Source: Pilatotrama ljubarskyi
Lineage: Eukaryota; Basidiomycota; Agaricomycetes; Polyporales; Polyporaceae
Direction of reading: 5' to 3'
NCBI GenBank assembly: GCA_022385805.1
Contig: MU277728.1
Coordinates: 113,798-177,797, forward strand
DNA length: 64,000 bases
Shown: positions 39,084 to 50,460 of the stretch, piece by piece
Numbering within the stretch: position 1 is the first letter of the stretch
Layout: every line of letters begins with the position of its first letter
Notes under the pieces: generated by a model
Databases searched by the model: none
What the model saw: only the letters and a program-made list of their open reading frames with translations
What the model was told of the DNA's origin: nothing
Program-made: the position numbers and the translations under genes

Positions 39084-39959
39084 TCACGACGCTGTCTGTT
39101 CCGAGGACGTAGGCTCCGCTTCTCCCTCCTGGGCAACGCGCTTGACAGGTACCAGCCACGCCTGACCGTCCTTGTCTTCCGACTCGTCGGCCGCGAATGT
39201 AAACTCGCGCATCTCGACGTTTGCCCACGGTTCATGCGTGTTCTGGCCCTTTGTGATGTAGCGGAGGCAGTCGCCGTGCGAGACGACGACGATGTGCCGC
39301 TCTGGGCGCGAGCGAAGCCATTGACGGACCCAGCGCGCGCGTGCGCGGATGGCGTCCTCGGTCGCGGCGTAGAAACCTTGCTTAGAGTTCCAGTCGGGCG
39401 TGAGGGCCGAGAAGTCGAGGCCGGCGAACTCGGGGTCTGCCTCGAGCACGGCGCGATCCTGTGGTCACACGGTCCTGTGAGCTGTGGGTTGCTTTGGGAC
39501 GGGGAATGAGAAGTAGACGCACAGATCCGGTATCGCAGGGGAGGTCGTTCACTTCTTGCAGCTGGGGGAGGACTATGATGGGCTTTCCTTGGGCCTCGAG
39601 GCGTTGGCGGAGGTGAGGGAAGCCGACGAGGGTGGTGGAGAGGGTGCGGCGGAGGGGGCTGGTGACGAGCAGGTCCGCTACGGCTTGAACGGTGTCTTTG
39701 GTGGCCTCGTTCAGCGCGGCGGCCTGTTCGCGGCCGCGCGCGGTGAGGGGGGCGTCGCGGACTGTGGCGACCGCGGTCAGGCCAATATTGCCTTTGTGTT
39801 GCTGGGTGAGCACTCACTCGTGTAGTCTTCGGACACGCTGTGAAGAGATTGGAGATCGTTGGGTGGTGAAGTGTAGAGGTAATGGATGCGGGCTTACTTG
39901 TGCTCTGCCTCCGCGTGTCTGGTGAGGTAGATGCGTTTCTCTGTCGCTTTGGATGCCAT
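39084..39959 (-). CDS. Histidine phosphatase superfamily protein (phosphoglycerate mutase-like, Pmu1 type)
   Basis: Branch-1 histidine phosphatase. The start at 39959 reads MASKATEKRIYLTRHAEAEH with the catalytic RHG-type motif as RHAEAEHN, the Asn supplied across the first intron. A second small exon (VSEDYT) joins to IRDAPLTARGREQAAAL (about 39770). The second Arg is in LVTSPLRRTLST (about 39660) and the second His in HIVVVSHGDCLRYI (about 39290). Three introns, about 240 residues. The RHAEAxHN variant and the SHGDCLR block place it with fungal Pmu1/SHB17-like phosphatases of uncertain substrate rather than with glycolytic mutase. Confidence 0.85.
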
Positions 39960-40686
39960 CTGTACCGCTCGTGTCTAGTTGTATCGATGTGCGGGATGTG
40001 TTCTAAGCAGGATGGAGAGAGCTGGGTATCGCTGCTGGATCTACGGAGGAGTCAGTGAAGAGAGTCTGCGGTCCGAGCCACCGCGCCTCGTACATTTGTG
40101 CTTATGACGTCAGCGCGAGTACCCAGTACATACAGCAACGCTCGCTGAGTGTGCGGTTGCACAAGTGGCTGGTACTCGAGAGGTCGATGCACTAGTCGAC
40201 AGCTACGTACGCTACCCTGCATAGCGAGGAATCACTCGTAGCTGGCTTTGTGGAACGCCGCAGTAACATCGTATCTATGTATCTACTTACTGTGTACAGA
40301 AATGCGCTTATTAGAGTAGGTCCCATACTCCCATACACCCGGGTCTGCATTCATCTGTAGCATTGCTGGCATGAGCGCAAGAGCCAGAACCGCTTGTATG
40401 CACAACGGCAGCGGGTCCTCATCGACAAGCGGCTCGGCTCGGTTCCGACGGTGAGGGTCCTCTCCAGCAGTCATGATCCGGCCCAAGTTGCTTTTTACCG
40501 TGAACCTGAGTCAGATCGTACGAATAACGGCGATGCAAAGACTTACCCTGTAGGGCCCGACATAGAGAGTAAGGATCCGCTAATCCGCGCCACCTCCCTA
40601 GTTGCAGCAGCATTGCAGTTACGCCTCCAGCATGTAGCGACCTCGACTCGGGTAGACGCACAGATACGTGCGGCTCCTCGAGGCGT
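39960..40686. other. Gap holding the downstream part of antiporter repeat unit 1
   Basis: About 730 bp. The left part should hold the histidine phosphatase promoter. From about 40438 to 40686 the sequence aligns with 43281-43530 downstream of the second antiporter, so the tandem duplication extended past the stop codon. No gene is visible. Confidence 0.6.
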
Positions 40687-42701
40687 CTACGCCCAGATCC
40701 CAGCGTTCACCCGATCGCCCCACCTTCGCACGATGAAGCCCAGGCTGATTGGGCCGACCAGGGTGCACACCAAGATCGCCCAGATGCACAGCAGAAACGG
40801 CTCCGTGCTCAGAAGCCCTGCCTCCGTGGACGAGGTCGGGTCGCCGCGGGCGATTTGCGCGATGAGCAGGCCGATCTCGCCTCGCGCGACCATTGCTACG
40901 CCCATGAAGGCCGCGGCGGGGCTGGAGGCAAAGATAGGCGATGGGCGCGTTTGAGTGTGGTTGGATTCCGAACGGCCGGAAGGATTCGGAGTCTGGTTTA
41001 CGGGCTTCTCTGTCGTGGGTGGTTCTCGGGGAGGAGGAGAAGAGGACGGGAGGGTGTGGGTAGGGGACGCCGCCGATCGCAGGATTTTAAAGGAGGTGAC
41101 CTGATCAGTCAGCCGAGCGGGTACTGAGGCAACGCTGCTCTTGACGTCTTTTGAAAGGACCCGTGTGTGGTGCACGAGGGGCGCGTGAAGCAGAATAGGT
41201 AGCCCGACGGCTAGTTTCGCGAGGCACATGAGGATTGAATACACGATCCCGCGCCATACGATGGTGGGGTTCCAGAGGTCCAGGAACGGCTGCGTTGGCG
41301 GTGAATTGAGCGGGGAGGTGCGTTGAGGGAAAAGGGGGACTCACGATCGCGAAGCCGATGCTTGCGAAGAATAATGGCAAGAGTAGATAGTTCTGGACCG
41401 GGCCGAGCGTGCGAGCGAAGGTCGTTTCGAAGGAGAGGGCTTCCACGCGCTCCTGGTGTCGGTAGTCATGATCGGTCAAGCGAACGTCGAGGTCGGGTGA
41501 AGCATGGTCGGGCTGAGGAGGTCGGGATATGTATGTCAGTATGAGGCCGGCTACGTATGCTCCGTATAACACGCTTGTCCCGGTATCTGGATAGAGACGA
41601 TGCTGTTAGTGCAAAGGGATGGAGAGAACGCCGGTCGCTCACAGTGAGAGATGGCAGCCATGGCGCTGATAGCACAGACCATGAGAAAGAGCTTGACAGC
41701 GTCGGCATGGGCCTCCGTTCCCCAAGCGCTGTCCGGCTTTGAGAACGCGGAGACGGCCCAAGGCTTGTCTGGACTAGCCGGAGCACACCAGCGCTCGCCC
41801 ATGCGATGGCACCAGAAAAGAGGTCTCAAGACGAAGCGAGAGATTACGGGGGCGATGGCGGCGATGAGCAGAGAGGAGAGTAGGGGACGGATGATGGCCC
41901 ATGCGAGGCTGGCGTGGTTGCTCTGGGAGGAGTCGGATTCGACCGCGGCCAAGGCAGGGATGACGGCGGCGATGACGAGACCGACGACGTCGTCGATGAT
42001 GGCAGCACTGATGAGCACGGTGGCGATGCGAGACTGCTGCAGAGGTTTGGAGCTCGGGACGGGCGGGAGGGTGGTGGAGGTGTCTGCGCGAGGCATGGGG
42101 GAGGGGGCACGAGTGGTGGGAAGGGAGCGGTCGAGTGTGGGTGGAGCAGACTCGGGGGACGTGTCAGAGTCTTTGCCGGAGACGGAGGCGCGCTGGGAAA
42201 CGGAGTTCAATGCAGCGAGAGTGGTGCCCAGACTGGTGGACGAGAGGGCTGCGCCGGCGGCGAACGCTTCGAGGGGACGATAGCCAAAGGCAGCGTGCAG
42301 GAGAGCGAAAGAGAAGGCGATGGGCAAGCCTATGCCGACGAGGGCGCATATGGTGGACAAGGGGAGGTTGGAGAGCAGCATGGACAAGTTTGAAGAGAGT
42401 CCACCTGAAGACTGGTCAGCTGGAGGCATCAGCATGGGTGGGGTGAGATGGAAGACCCGCCTTCGAAGACGACGAGGATGAGACCGAGGTAGCCCAAGGC
42501 GATGAAGGACTCCTCCCAGGCGGTAGGCAAGAGAGAGGCCAGGGGTGAGCCATATACGATACCGAGAGCGATCTCTGCGACGATGCCGCCGTGGAGGAGG
42601 AAGTCTGCGAGCGCTCTGGCGACGTTGAGGAGGTATATGAAGGAGGAGAGGAGGAGGAGATGGACGAGCGAAGGCTCTTCGTAGGGCAGCGCGGTGGGCA
42701 T
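40438..42701 (-). repeat. Tandem duplication, unit 1
   Basis: This unit carries antiporter copy 1 plus about 250 bp downstream. It aligns with 43281-45541 at a near-constant offset of 2840-2844 bp, including exon and intron positions. Similarity fades upstream of the start codon, which marks the right edge. Confidence 0.85.
40687..42701 (-). CDS. CPA2-family Na+/H+ or K+/H+ antiporter, copy 1
   Basis: Polytopic membrane transporter that exchanges a monovalent cation for protons. Exon 1 (42701-42461) reads MPTALPYEEPSLVHLLLLSS and ends in LGLILVVFEG; the family motif LVVFEGGLSSN is completed across an intron (42460-42405) that seems to use a GC donor. Exon 2 holds several membrane helices and the conserved core SAAIIDDVVGLVIAAVIPAL (about 42010-41960) with two adjacent Asp, the transport site of electrogenic CPA2 exchangers. 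A variable Ser/Thr/Pro loop separates the helices. After introns come TGTSVLYGAYVAGLILTY (about 41580), NYLLLPLFFASIGFAI (about 41380), PFLDLWNPTIVWRGIVY and the final helices AAAFMGVAMVARGEIGLLIA (about 40900) and ILVCTLVGPISLGFIVRRWG. About 620 residues. The ion is not decided by sequence. Its paralogue lies immediately upstream in the same orientation. Confidence 0.88.
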
Positions 42702-43530
42702 CTTGTCGAGGACTGTCGCAGAAACTCAGAGCGTGGGTTGTTGGCACTGGGAAGGAGGGGGGTTTGATACATGGCGAGGGGGGACAGCTGAGGAGGCCAA
42801 GGACTGGGCATAGACGGGCTGGGCTGGGGGCTGCTGCATGAGCCAAGGGTGGACGAGCACGTACGGTGCAGAGGTTGTGCTGAGGAATATCGTATGCATC
42901 CGCAGCGATGACGAGTGCCCAGGGCACGACAAGAACGATATCGGCACACTTCAGCTGGCCAAGACATATCCAGTATCTCCTGGTTCTTGGTCTCCGCTAG
43001 GCAGACGGAAGACATTCTCGTCTGTTGGTCAGCAACACAGACTAACGTTTGTCTCCCCTAGGCCGACCTTGGAAGTGAGCTGCGGGTATGGGGGAGGACG
43101 CTCTAGACTAACGCAGACGTTCCGATGTGCTCTACGGACGTCTCCTACCGTCAAACGTACACTCGTCCCGTTTGGTACTTGAGCGCGAGCGCCCACCTCA
43201 TTCACGGCCGGAGTCGCAAGAAAGCACTCTGCAGCCCTTTCTCCATGGACGGCATTTTCTGCGTGCAAGAAATGGCTTGGCTCGGTTCGGACGGTGAGGT
43301 CCCTGCTCAAGCAGCCATGATCTGTCCCCAGTTGCTCGTCTGTGAGTCCGAGTCAAAACATAGGAATCACAGCGGTGCAGAGACTCGCCCTGGGCGCAAC
43401 TATCCTTGGGCCGACATGGGTATACGCGACTGGCGCATCCGCGCGGCGGCATGTCTCCCAAATGGCAACATATATGTTGCTCCAACTTGACTCGGGTAGA
43501 CGCGCAGATACGTGCCGCTCATCAAAGCGT
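42702..43530. other. Spacer between the antiporter copies
   Basis: The left part (about 42702-43270, without similarity to the duplicated unit) should be the promoter of copy 1. The right part (43281-43530) is the duplicated downstream flank of copy 2. Open frames here are short and overlapping; I accept none. Confidence 0.55.
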
Positions 43531-45541
43531 CTACGCCCAGATCCCAGCATTCACCCGATCGCCCCATCTCCGCACGACGAAGCCCAAGCTGACTGGGCCG
43601 ACCAAGGTGCACACCAAGATTGCCCAGATGCACAGCAGAAACGGCTCCGCGCTCAGAAGCCCTGCCTCCGTCGACGAGGTCGGATCGCCACGGGCGAGCT
43701 GCGCGATGAGCAGGCCGATCTCGCCTCGCGCGACCATTGCTATGCCCATGAAGACCGCGGCGGGTGTAGAGGCAAGAATGGGAGACGGGCGCGCCGACGG
43801 AGCGTTGTTCGACTCTGGGCGGTTGGAAGTATTCGGTGCCTGGTCTTTGAACTCCTCAGCCGTGGGTGGGTCTCGAGAAGGGGAAGTGGATGGGGGAGTC
43901 TGGATAGGGGAAGCTGCCGATCGCAGGATTCCAAACGAGCTGAACCGAACACCGAGCCACGTCGGTATTGAGGTAAGGCTGCTCTTGGCATCCTTCGATA
44001 GGACCCGTGTACAGTGCATGAGGGGTGCGTGAAGGAGGATAGGTAGCCCGACGGCTAGCTTCGCGAGGCACATGAGGAGTGAATAAACGATCCCGCGCCA
44101 TATGATGATGGGCTTCCATAGGTTTAGGAATGGCTGCACGGGGCCTGGCTTGAGCGAGCGGGTGAAGTGGGAAGTGGAAGACTCACGATCGCGAAGCCAA
44201 TGCTTGCGAAGAACAGTGGCAGCAGTAGATGATTCTGGAGTGGGCCAAGTGTGCGAGCGAAGGTCGCTTCGAAGGAGAGGGCGTCGATGCGCTCCTCGTG
44301 TTGGCAGTCGTTATTAGTTAAGCGAACAGCGACATTGGGCGAAGCCTGGCCGGGCGGAGGAGGTTGGGATATGTATGTGAGTACGAGGCCTGCTACGTAT
44401 GCTCCGTATAGCACGCTCGTCCCGGTATCTGAGACATACGATGCTATTAGCGCGAAACACTAGAAGAGAACCGCGCGCTCACATTTCGAGATAGCGGCCA
44501 TCGCGCTGACTGCGCAGACGATGAGAAAGAGCTTCACAGCGTCAGCATGCGCCTCCGTTCCCCAGCCGTTCCCCACTTTCGCGAACAGGGAGACGCCCCA
44601 GGGTTTGTCTAGACGAGCTGGAGCACACCATAGCTCGCCCACTTCACGAGACCAGAAGAGAGGTCTCAGAACGAAGCGAGATATCACCGGAGCAATGGCG
44701 GCGATGAGCAGAGACGAGAGTAAAGGACGGATGATCGTCCATGCAAGACTGCCGCTGTCACTCTTCGAGGAGTCGGAATCCAACGCAGCTAGAGCCGGGA
44801 TGACGGCCGCAATGACGAGACCGACGACGTCGTCGATGATGGCGGCGCTGATGAGCACGGTAGCGATGCGAGACTGCTGCAAGGGTTTCAAGCTTGAGGA
44901 CGGTGGGAGAGTGGTGGAGGTGTCCGCGCGAGGCATGGGGGAGGGGGCGCGAGTGGTGGGAAGGGAGCGGTGCACAGTAGGCCCTGCAGATTCGGCGGAT
45001 CTGTCAGAGTGTGTGGGGGAGACGGAAGTGCGTTGGGAAACGGAGTTCAGTGCAGCGAGAGTGGTGCCTAGACTAGTGGAGGAGAGGGCTGCGCCGGCAG
45101 CAAACGCTTCGAGGGGACGATAGCCAAAGGCAGCGTGCAGGAGAGCGAGAGAGAAGGCGATGGGGAAGCCTATGCCGACGAGAGCGCATATAGTCGACAA
45201 AGGGAGGTTGGAGAGCAGCACTGGCAAGTTTGAAGAGAGTCCTCCTGAAGAATGGTCAGCTGAATGCTTCACTAGGTCCGTGGTCAGATGCGGGACTTGC
45301 CTTCGAAGACGACGAGGATGAGGCCGAGGTAACCCAAGACAGTGAACGTCTCCTCCCAGTGAGCGGGCAGGAGAGAGGCGAGGGGTGAGCCATATACGAT
45401 GCCGAGAGTGATTTCGGCAACGATTCCACCGTGGACGAGGAAGTCTGCGAGGAGTCTGGCGAGGTTGAGGAGGTATACGAAGGACGAAATGAGGAGGAGA
45501 TGGACGAGCGAAGGCTCTTCGTACGGCAGCGCGGTGGGCAT
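43281..45541 (-). repeat. Tandem duplication, unit 2
   Basis: Second unit of the antiporter duplication, matching 40438-42701 in the same orientation. The ends sit just before the start codon and about 250 bp past the stop codon. Confidence 0.85.
43531..45541 (-). CDS. CPA2-family Na+/H+ or K+/H+ antiporter, copy 2
   Basis: Paralogue of the gene at 40687-42701, with the same exon layout. The start at 45541 gives MPTALPYEEPSLVHLLLISS. Exon 1 ends in LVVFEG at 45301 and the next intron (45300-45245, 56 nt, the same length as in copy 1) has a consensus GCAAGT donor and restores FEGGLSSN. The core SAAIIDDVVGLVIAAVIPAL is identical to copy 1, as is most of the end (AAVFMGIAMVARGEIGLLIA and LGFVVRRWGDRVNAGIWA). 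Differences concentrate in the cytosolic loops, for example DSDRSAESAGPTVHRS against the copy 1 loop, and in the loop near 43800-43930. The frame is intact throughout, so both copies are probably functional. It is divergent from the SH3-RA gene (229-bp gap). Confidence 0.88.
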
Positions 45542-45769
45542 CGAGGAAGACGGCGCCAATGCAGAGGGGGCCAGCGCTTGTCTCGCTCGCCCTCCTACTC
45601 GACGCTCGTTCATAAGTTGCTCTACTCTCTCCTCTTCTCTGCCGCAGTGTCCGGCTCGTTTCTTCCCGCCTCGCGCTTCTCGCACCCTCCTCGATTGCGC
45701 ACTGTACCCTCCTTCGTCTTCTCACTTGTATCCACGCACACATACCCCAACTGCATCTCGTAACTCGCC
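45542..45769. promoter_or_regulatory. Divergent promoter, antiporter copy 2 / SH3-RA gene
   Basis: The start codons are 229 bp apart. On the plus strand the gap is strongly CT-rich (about 45590-45730), the usual form of a fungal core promoter here, and this reads toward the SH3-RA gene. Confidence 0.55.
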
Positions 45770-48700
45770 ATGTCTGAAGACCTCGTTCAACATCATCACA
45801 TGCACACCGACATCACCTACCCCTCCGACGAGGAGCATTCCGTCCTCGAGGACGACTCCGACGGAGAGGACAGAGACATGGACTACATCGACGACGACGA
45901 CGGCTCGTCCTCCCTCTCCATCCCCAACGAATCCATCGACTTTGATCTCGTCTACGCCCTCCACTCCTTCGCCGCCACCGTCGAAGGCCAGGCAAACGTC
46001 GTCAAGGGCGACTCTCTCTTCCTCATGGACGACAGCAACTCCTACTGGTGGCTCGTCCGCGTCCTCAAAACCCAGGAAGTCGGCTACATCCCCGCAGAGA
46101 ACATCGAGACGCCCTTTGAGCGCTTAGCTCGCCTCAACAAGCATCGCAACGTCGACGTACGCGATCACCCACGCCTCCCTCGCTTTCGTATCAGCTAATC
46201 TCCCCTGCCTAGCTCGCATCCGCCACCCAAGCTGAACTCCAGGAATCCCGCGACAGGCTCTACTCCTCCCGCGCAGGCTCAAATCAAGCCCATACTCCCT
46301 CTCCCACCCCCGGCACCCGTAACGCGCACTCCCAGTCGTCCAAAGGAGTCCGCTTCAGGGCAGACTTTGGCGTCCACAGGTACGCCCCTGCCATCTGGAA
46401 CGAGGATGAAGAGGAAGAGGAGGACGTCGAGTGGGACGACGAGGATTACGAAGACGAGGATCCGGAGCTCGCCGAGGACTGGGATGAACGCACCGTCGTC
46501 GCCACTCAGGCTCCCCCGCCAGGTATGGAACCTGACGACGGCATGAGCTGGGAAGACGGCGCCGCCGAAGAGATGCAGAGGGAGCGCCAGCAGCAATTGC
46601 TACAGCAACAACAGACGCAGCAGCAAGGAGCCCAGATCCAGGTCGAGGATCTGTCTCATCCCCAGGACGCGTCGGGCGCTCTCTCGCCGCGCGAAGATCC
46701 CGTTCAGCCACTGCGCACGCGCGACAAGCTCATCATCGTCCAGGACGAGCCTGATCCCGCGTCTCCATCCTCGCCTAGCCGTACCATGGATCCCGCGCAG
46801 GCGACAGAGACGCGCAAACTCAGCATGACCCCTCCCGTCGCCCGAACAGACGACTACGCCGGTTCGGCACAGAATGCACCGCTCCTGCCCAGCGCTATCA
46901 TGCAGCAGCAGTCAGAAGAGCGCAAACGCACCCGTGAGGAGATCGAAGCGCTCGAGGAAGCCGCCCGCAAGAAGGCCCATCTCTCCGGTGCGGCCAACGT
47001 CCCCAGAGCTAGGGTCACATCCACCGTGTCAGTAGGCGACACGCCTCCTGCGAAGGGCAGCGGCGGCGGCAAGTTGCGCAAGGACCGCGATCGCGGTCAT
47101 GAGACTACAGACGACGAGAGTGGCAAGGAGAAGGACAAGAAGAAGAAGAGCGGCGTGTTCGGCGGACTGTTTGGGCGGAAGAAGGACAAGGACAAGGGCA
47201 AGGACAAGTCCGACACGGGCAGCGCTGCCAGCGCAGACTCCCTCGGCCGCGAGTCAGAAGAGTCGGGCAGGTCGTTGCGCTCTTCCCCCCTAACCCCACC
47301 CTCGTCCGCGGAGGTGTCGTCCCCGACGACGGTCAGCGCGCGCCAACAGCAGCAGCAGGCGATGCTCATGCAGAAGAACTCGGCGGATCCGAAGAGGATG
47401 ATGCAGCAGCAGCACCAGCCGTCACAACAGCAGCAACCGGAGCAGCAACCGCAGGACGCGCCCCAGCAGCAACAGAACCGCGCGCAGCCGGATACGAGCC
47501 AGGTGCAGGTGCAGCTGTCCCAGCACGCGTCGCAGCTCCGGCAGCGCGACCAGCAGCAGCAGGCGTTGTACCAGCAGTACCTCAACCGCTCGCCGGCGAC
47601 GCCGCCAGAGGCTCAGCCGTCGTACGGCTTACAGTCCGCATCGGCCGTCATGCCGGGCTCGATGTCGTTCAGCTCGTCTACGAGCTCGGCGTCTGGTCTT
47701 ACAGCGACTGGCTCGAGACCGCGTCCGGGCTCGCTCGTGCTCTCTCCCACTGCTATGGATGGACAGGGCGTCGGTCTTCCGGACCTCAGCGTGGTACGCG
47801 TCTTTGCGGGAGATCACTTGCAGACAGAAGCGACGTTCAAGACCGTTCTACTCAATGCGTCTACGACCGCGTCCGATCTCGTCCGCCAGGCTATCCAGCG
47901 CTTCCGTCTGCCTGCGGGAGAGAACGAACAGGATTACTACCTCACTATCAAGCAAGTCGAAGGGTCGTCGGCCGTGCTGCGCCCAGAAGAAAAGCCGTTG
48001 GGCGTGTTCGAGTCGCTCGTCGAGGCCGCGATGGAAATACCAAAGGTCAAGCGGAGTAGCGTCGGCAGTATCAGCTCGGTCGCGAGTAACCTGTCCATGC
48101 ACCCCGCGATCAAGAAGCTATCGATGAACGACTTCTCGGACGACTCGCAGGTGAAGTTCTACCTGAACCGCCGCGGCCGTGGCGACGACAGCATCGCCGA
48201 GGACGGCGACGACACGCTCCTTGCTGAGAGTGTTGACGGAGACGGCGAGCCGCGCTCGCGCCCGCAGTATCTATCGGTGTCGACCGCGAGCGGGAGCCAC
48301 GTGCCTCCGGAGCGATTCAGTTCGCCCTCGTACAGGTTCGGGATGCAACTGGTCATCTATCCGGAGGACCTGCCCGACGATATGGTGTTCGATCCGCAGA
48401 CGGAGGCGATCGTGTTCAAGAACACGCTCCGCAACCGGCCGCAAGCGAACCAGGTGCCGTCCCCGGGCATCTCGCAGACCATGCGGAAGAAGATCTTCGT
48501 GTTCCCGAAAAACATCACTGTCGCGGAGGTTATCGAACAGGGCCTGGACAGGTTTGGGATCCCGGAGGGGGTGGTGGATGGTGGCGATGAGATCGAGGAT
48601 AAGCAGACCAAGCGTAGGAGCTCGTCTCGTGTCAGGTATGGGTTGACCGTGGAGATCAACGGGAGGGGTGAGTGCCCTATTCTGGGCCTGTTTTGTGCCT

Positions 48701-50155
48701 GTCCACACAAGACTGACCGGTCTGCTCAGAGCGCGAACTGTCGCCTTCTAGCAAGGTCATCGACGCGTTCCCTCGTCCGCCCACCTACCGCCAGGTGGAC
48801 CGCAAGTTCGAGAGCAAGCGCCGCTCAGTGGATTCCGCCCAGTTGCTGCTTGGTTCAGCGGACGATGTCAGGCCTGACGACCCTGTGTTCATCTTGCGTC
48901 GCGCGATCACGTACCGAAGCTCATCCGCTCGCCATCGCTCTTCTGCACCTCTGGACGAGCTTGCACTGCAGCAGCTCCGGGACTCGGTGGCTAGCTCGAG
49001 CACCGCTTCGGACACCACCACCCAACAGGAAGACACGAGGCGCCAGCTGTCGAAACAGGAGATCATCGCAGCTCAGCGTGCAGCCACGCGGGCGAATCAG
49101 CGCGCGATCCTCTCGGCGAACACGAATACGCTCAGGGGCTTGGACGTCCTCCTGCCAGGCAATGCGATGATCCGCAGCTCGCGCTACGAGGTGGACGACC
49201 GCATGCGCTACTCGTACGTCGAGCCGGATGGGGAGACGTACGACATCAGCGACATCGTAGAGGAAGAGTGGCGCGGAGAGGTCGGGCCTCAAGGCCTAAA
49301 GAGAAGCCCCTCGAATGACGATCTCCTGCACGGCATCCTCGCGCATGGGAAGGACGGTCTGGGCGCGAAGCTGGACCGCGTACTGAGCAAAATCAAGCAC
49401 GAGAAGGGCGCTCGTCGTGCACCTCTGTCCCAGTCATCTTCGGGACAGACTGTCGACACGATCGATTCCACAAGGACGAGCTCGGACTCGACGTACTCCG
49501 CCAGTGACCCCAGGCAGGAGGTGTCATCGTCTCGTACGGCGACTCCAACGGCGCGCGACGCCCATAGCAGGACTGGATCTGCTGCAGCGGTGGGCCAGCG
49601 TGTCGGGTCTCCCCCGGTGTCTCGTCTGTCGAGCTACAGGACGGCCAGCCCCGGAGAATCTGACTATCAGCGCTCGCATACGGCTACGCCCACCGGCCGC
49701 GCCACTCGGTACCCCATCCCGCACGAACGGCAGTCCTCCTTTGCGTCCGCCGTCTCCGACTACCGGACCGCAACGCCTTCGTCCCCGCGTGGCCCGATGC
49801 CTTCCCATATGCAGGCAAAGGAAGGAAAGCAGAAGCTGGTGTTGCCGAAGAACGACTTTGGCTTGAACGAGATGATGGCGGTGATCGAGATGCGGGTCGC
49901 GCTGAACAACAAGATACCTGAGCATACGCCGCTGGATCCGGTGGAAGAGATGTTGTTCGGCAAGCCGTTGGATAAGGAGTCGTTGCATCCGCAAATCAGG
50001 GATATTTATGCAAGCACGTTCGCACAGCTGGAAGAGATGGACCAGGTGTGTTCACTATCCTCGCACATGTTGTCCGTGTCAGTGGGACTCACTTTCCTCT
50101 GTTCGCCTCGCAGACACTCGACGAACTGCTCCAGCAGGCCATTCGCGTCCACTGA
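45770..50155 (+). CDS. Large SH3 and Ras-association domain polarity protein (Bud14/Tea4-like)
   Basis: Predicted cytoplasmic scaffold of about 1,400 residues. The acidic N-terminus (MSEDLVQHHHMHTD) is followed by an SH3 domain: IDFDLVYALHSFAATVEGQ, then SYWWLVRVLKTQEVGYIPAE, then ETPFERLARLNKHRNVD (residues about 57-128). This SH3 version with its trailing helix is like that of Bud14 and Tea4, which bring PP1 and formins to growth sites. Next come a very acidic stretch (NEDEEEEEDVEWDDED), a Gln-rich part, a Lys-rich KKSGVFGGLFGRKKDKDK, then long poly-Gln. A Ras-association-like domain follows (LSVVRVFAGDHLQTEATFKT to KFYLNRR, about 47780-48175). The C-terminal third has FYLNRR-linked repeats, and a conserved end LNEMMAVIEMRVALNNKI with LDPVEEMLFGKPL. 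Introns at about 46156-46211, 48669-48728 and 50046-50113; the last exon reads TLDELLQQAIRVH. Family assignment to polarity proteins is by SH3 similarity; the RA part is not found in yeast Bud14. Confidence 0.72.
47343..47580 (+). repeat. CAG/CAA-rich poly-glutamine region
   Basis: Mixed CAG and CAA codons encode repeated Gln runs, starting at ARQQQQQAMLMQ and ending near QQQALYQQYL. The mixture of both codons suggests old, selected repeats rather than a recent expansion. A second Gln-rich stretch lies at 46580-46640. Confidence 0.8.
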
Positions 50156-50460
50156 AATATCGAGACGGTCATGACTATTTATCGCGTTCCTTGCATGTAT
50201 CTTACACCTCCTGCTTTTGCTTAGTATTTATGCATGGGTTTACTTGGATCATGAGTTATTCTGCCGTGGCGAATGTCCTGTAATAAGTGTCGCATACTCT
50301 AGGGCACATACTGGGATTCCGACGCGAGCATCGAAACGGCTAGTATACACGCATTGCGCACGTTCTTTTCATTTGGATGCCTCTAACGAGTCAGCGCGCA
50401 CCTCATGGACTCCGCGTTGCGTCGGGGAGGTGTATGAGTACGACGCGAAGGCAGAACAAC

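Noticed and set aside
41551..42927. 458-codon minus-strand frame spanning antiporter exon 1 and its promoter
   Set aside because: Its first 200 codons are Pro/Arg/Ser-rich and lie in another frame than the conserved exon 1 (MPTALPYEEPS...). Only its later part coincides with exon 2 of the antiporter.
46355..46711. Minus-strand frames opposite the acidic region of the SH3-RA gene
   Set aside because: They reflect the repetitive GAG/GAC codons on the plus strand and read as Arg/Pro-rich low complexity.
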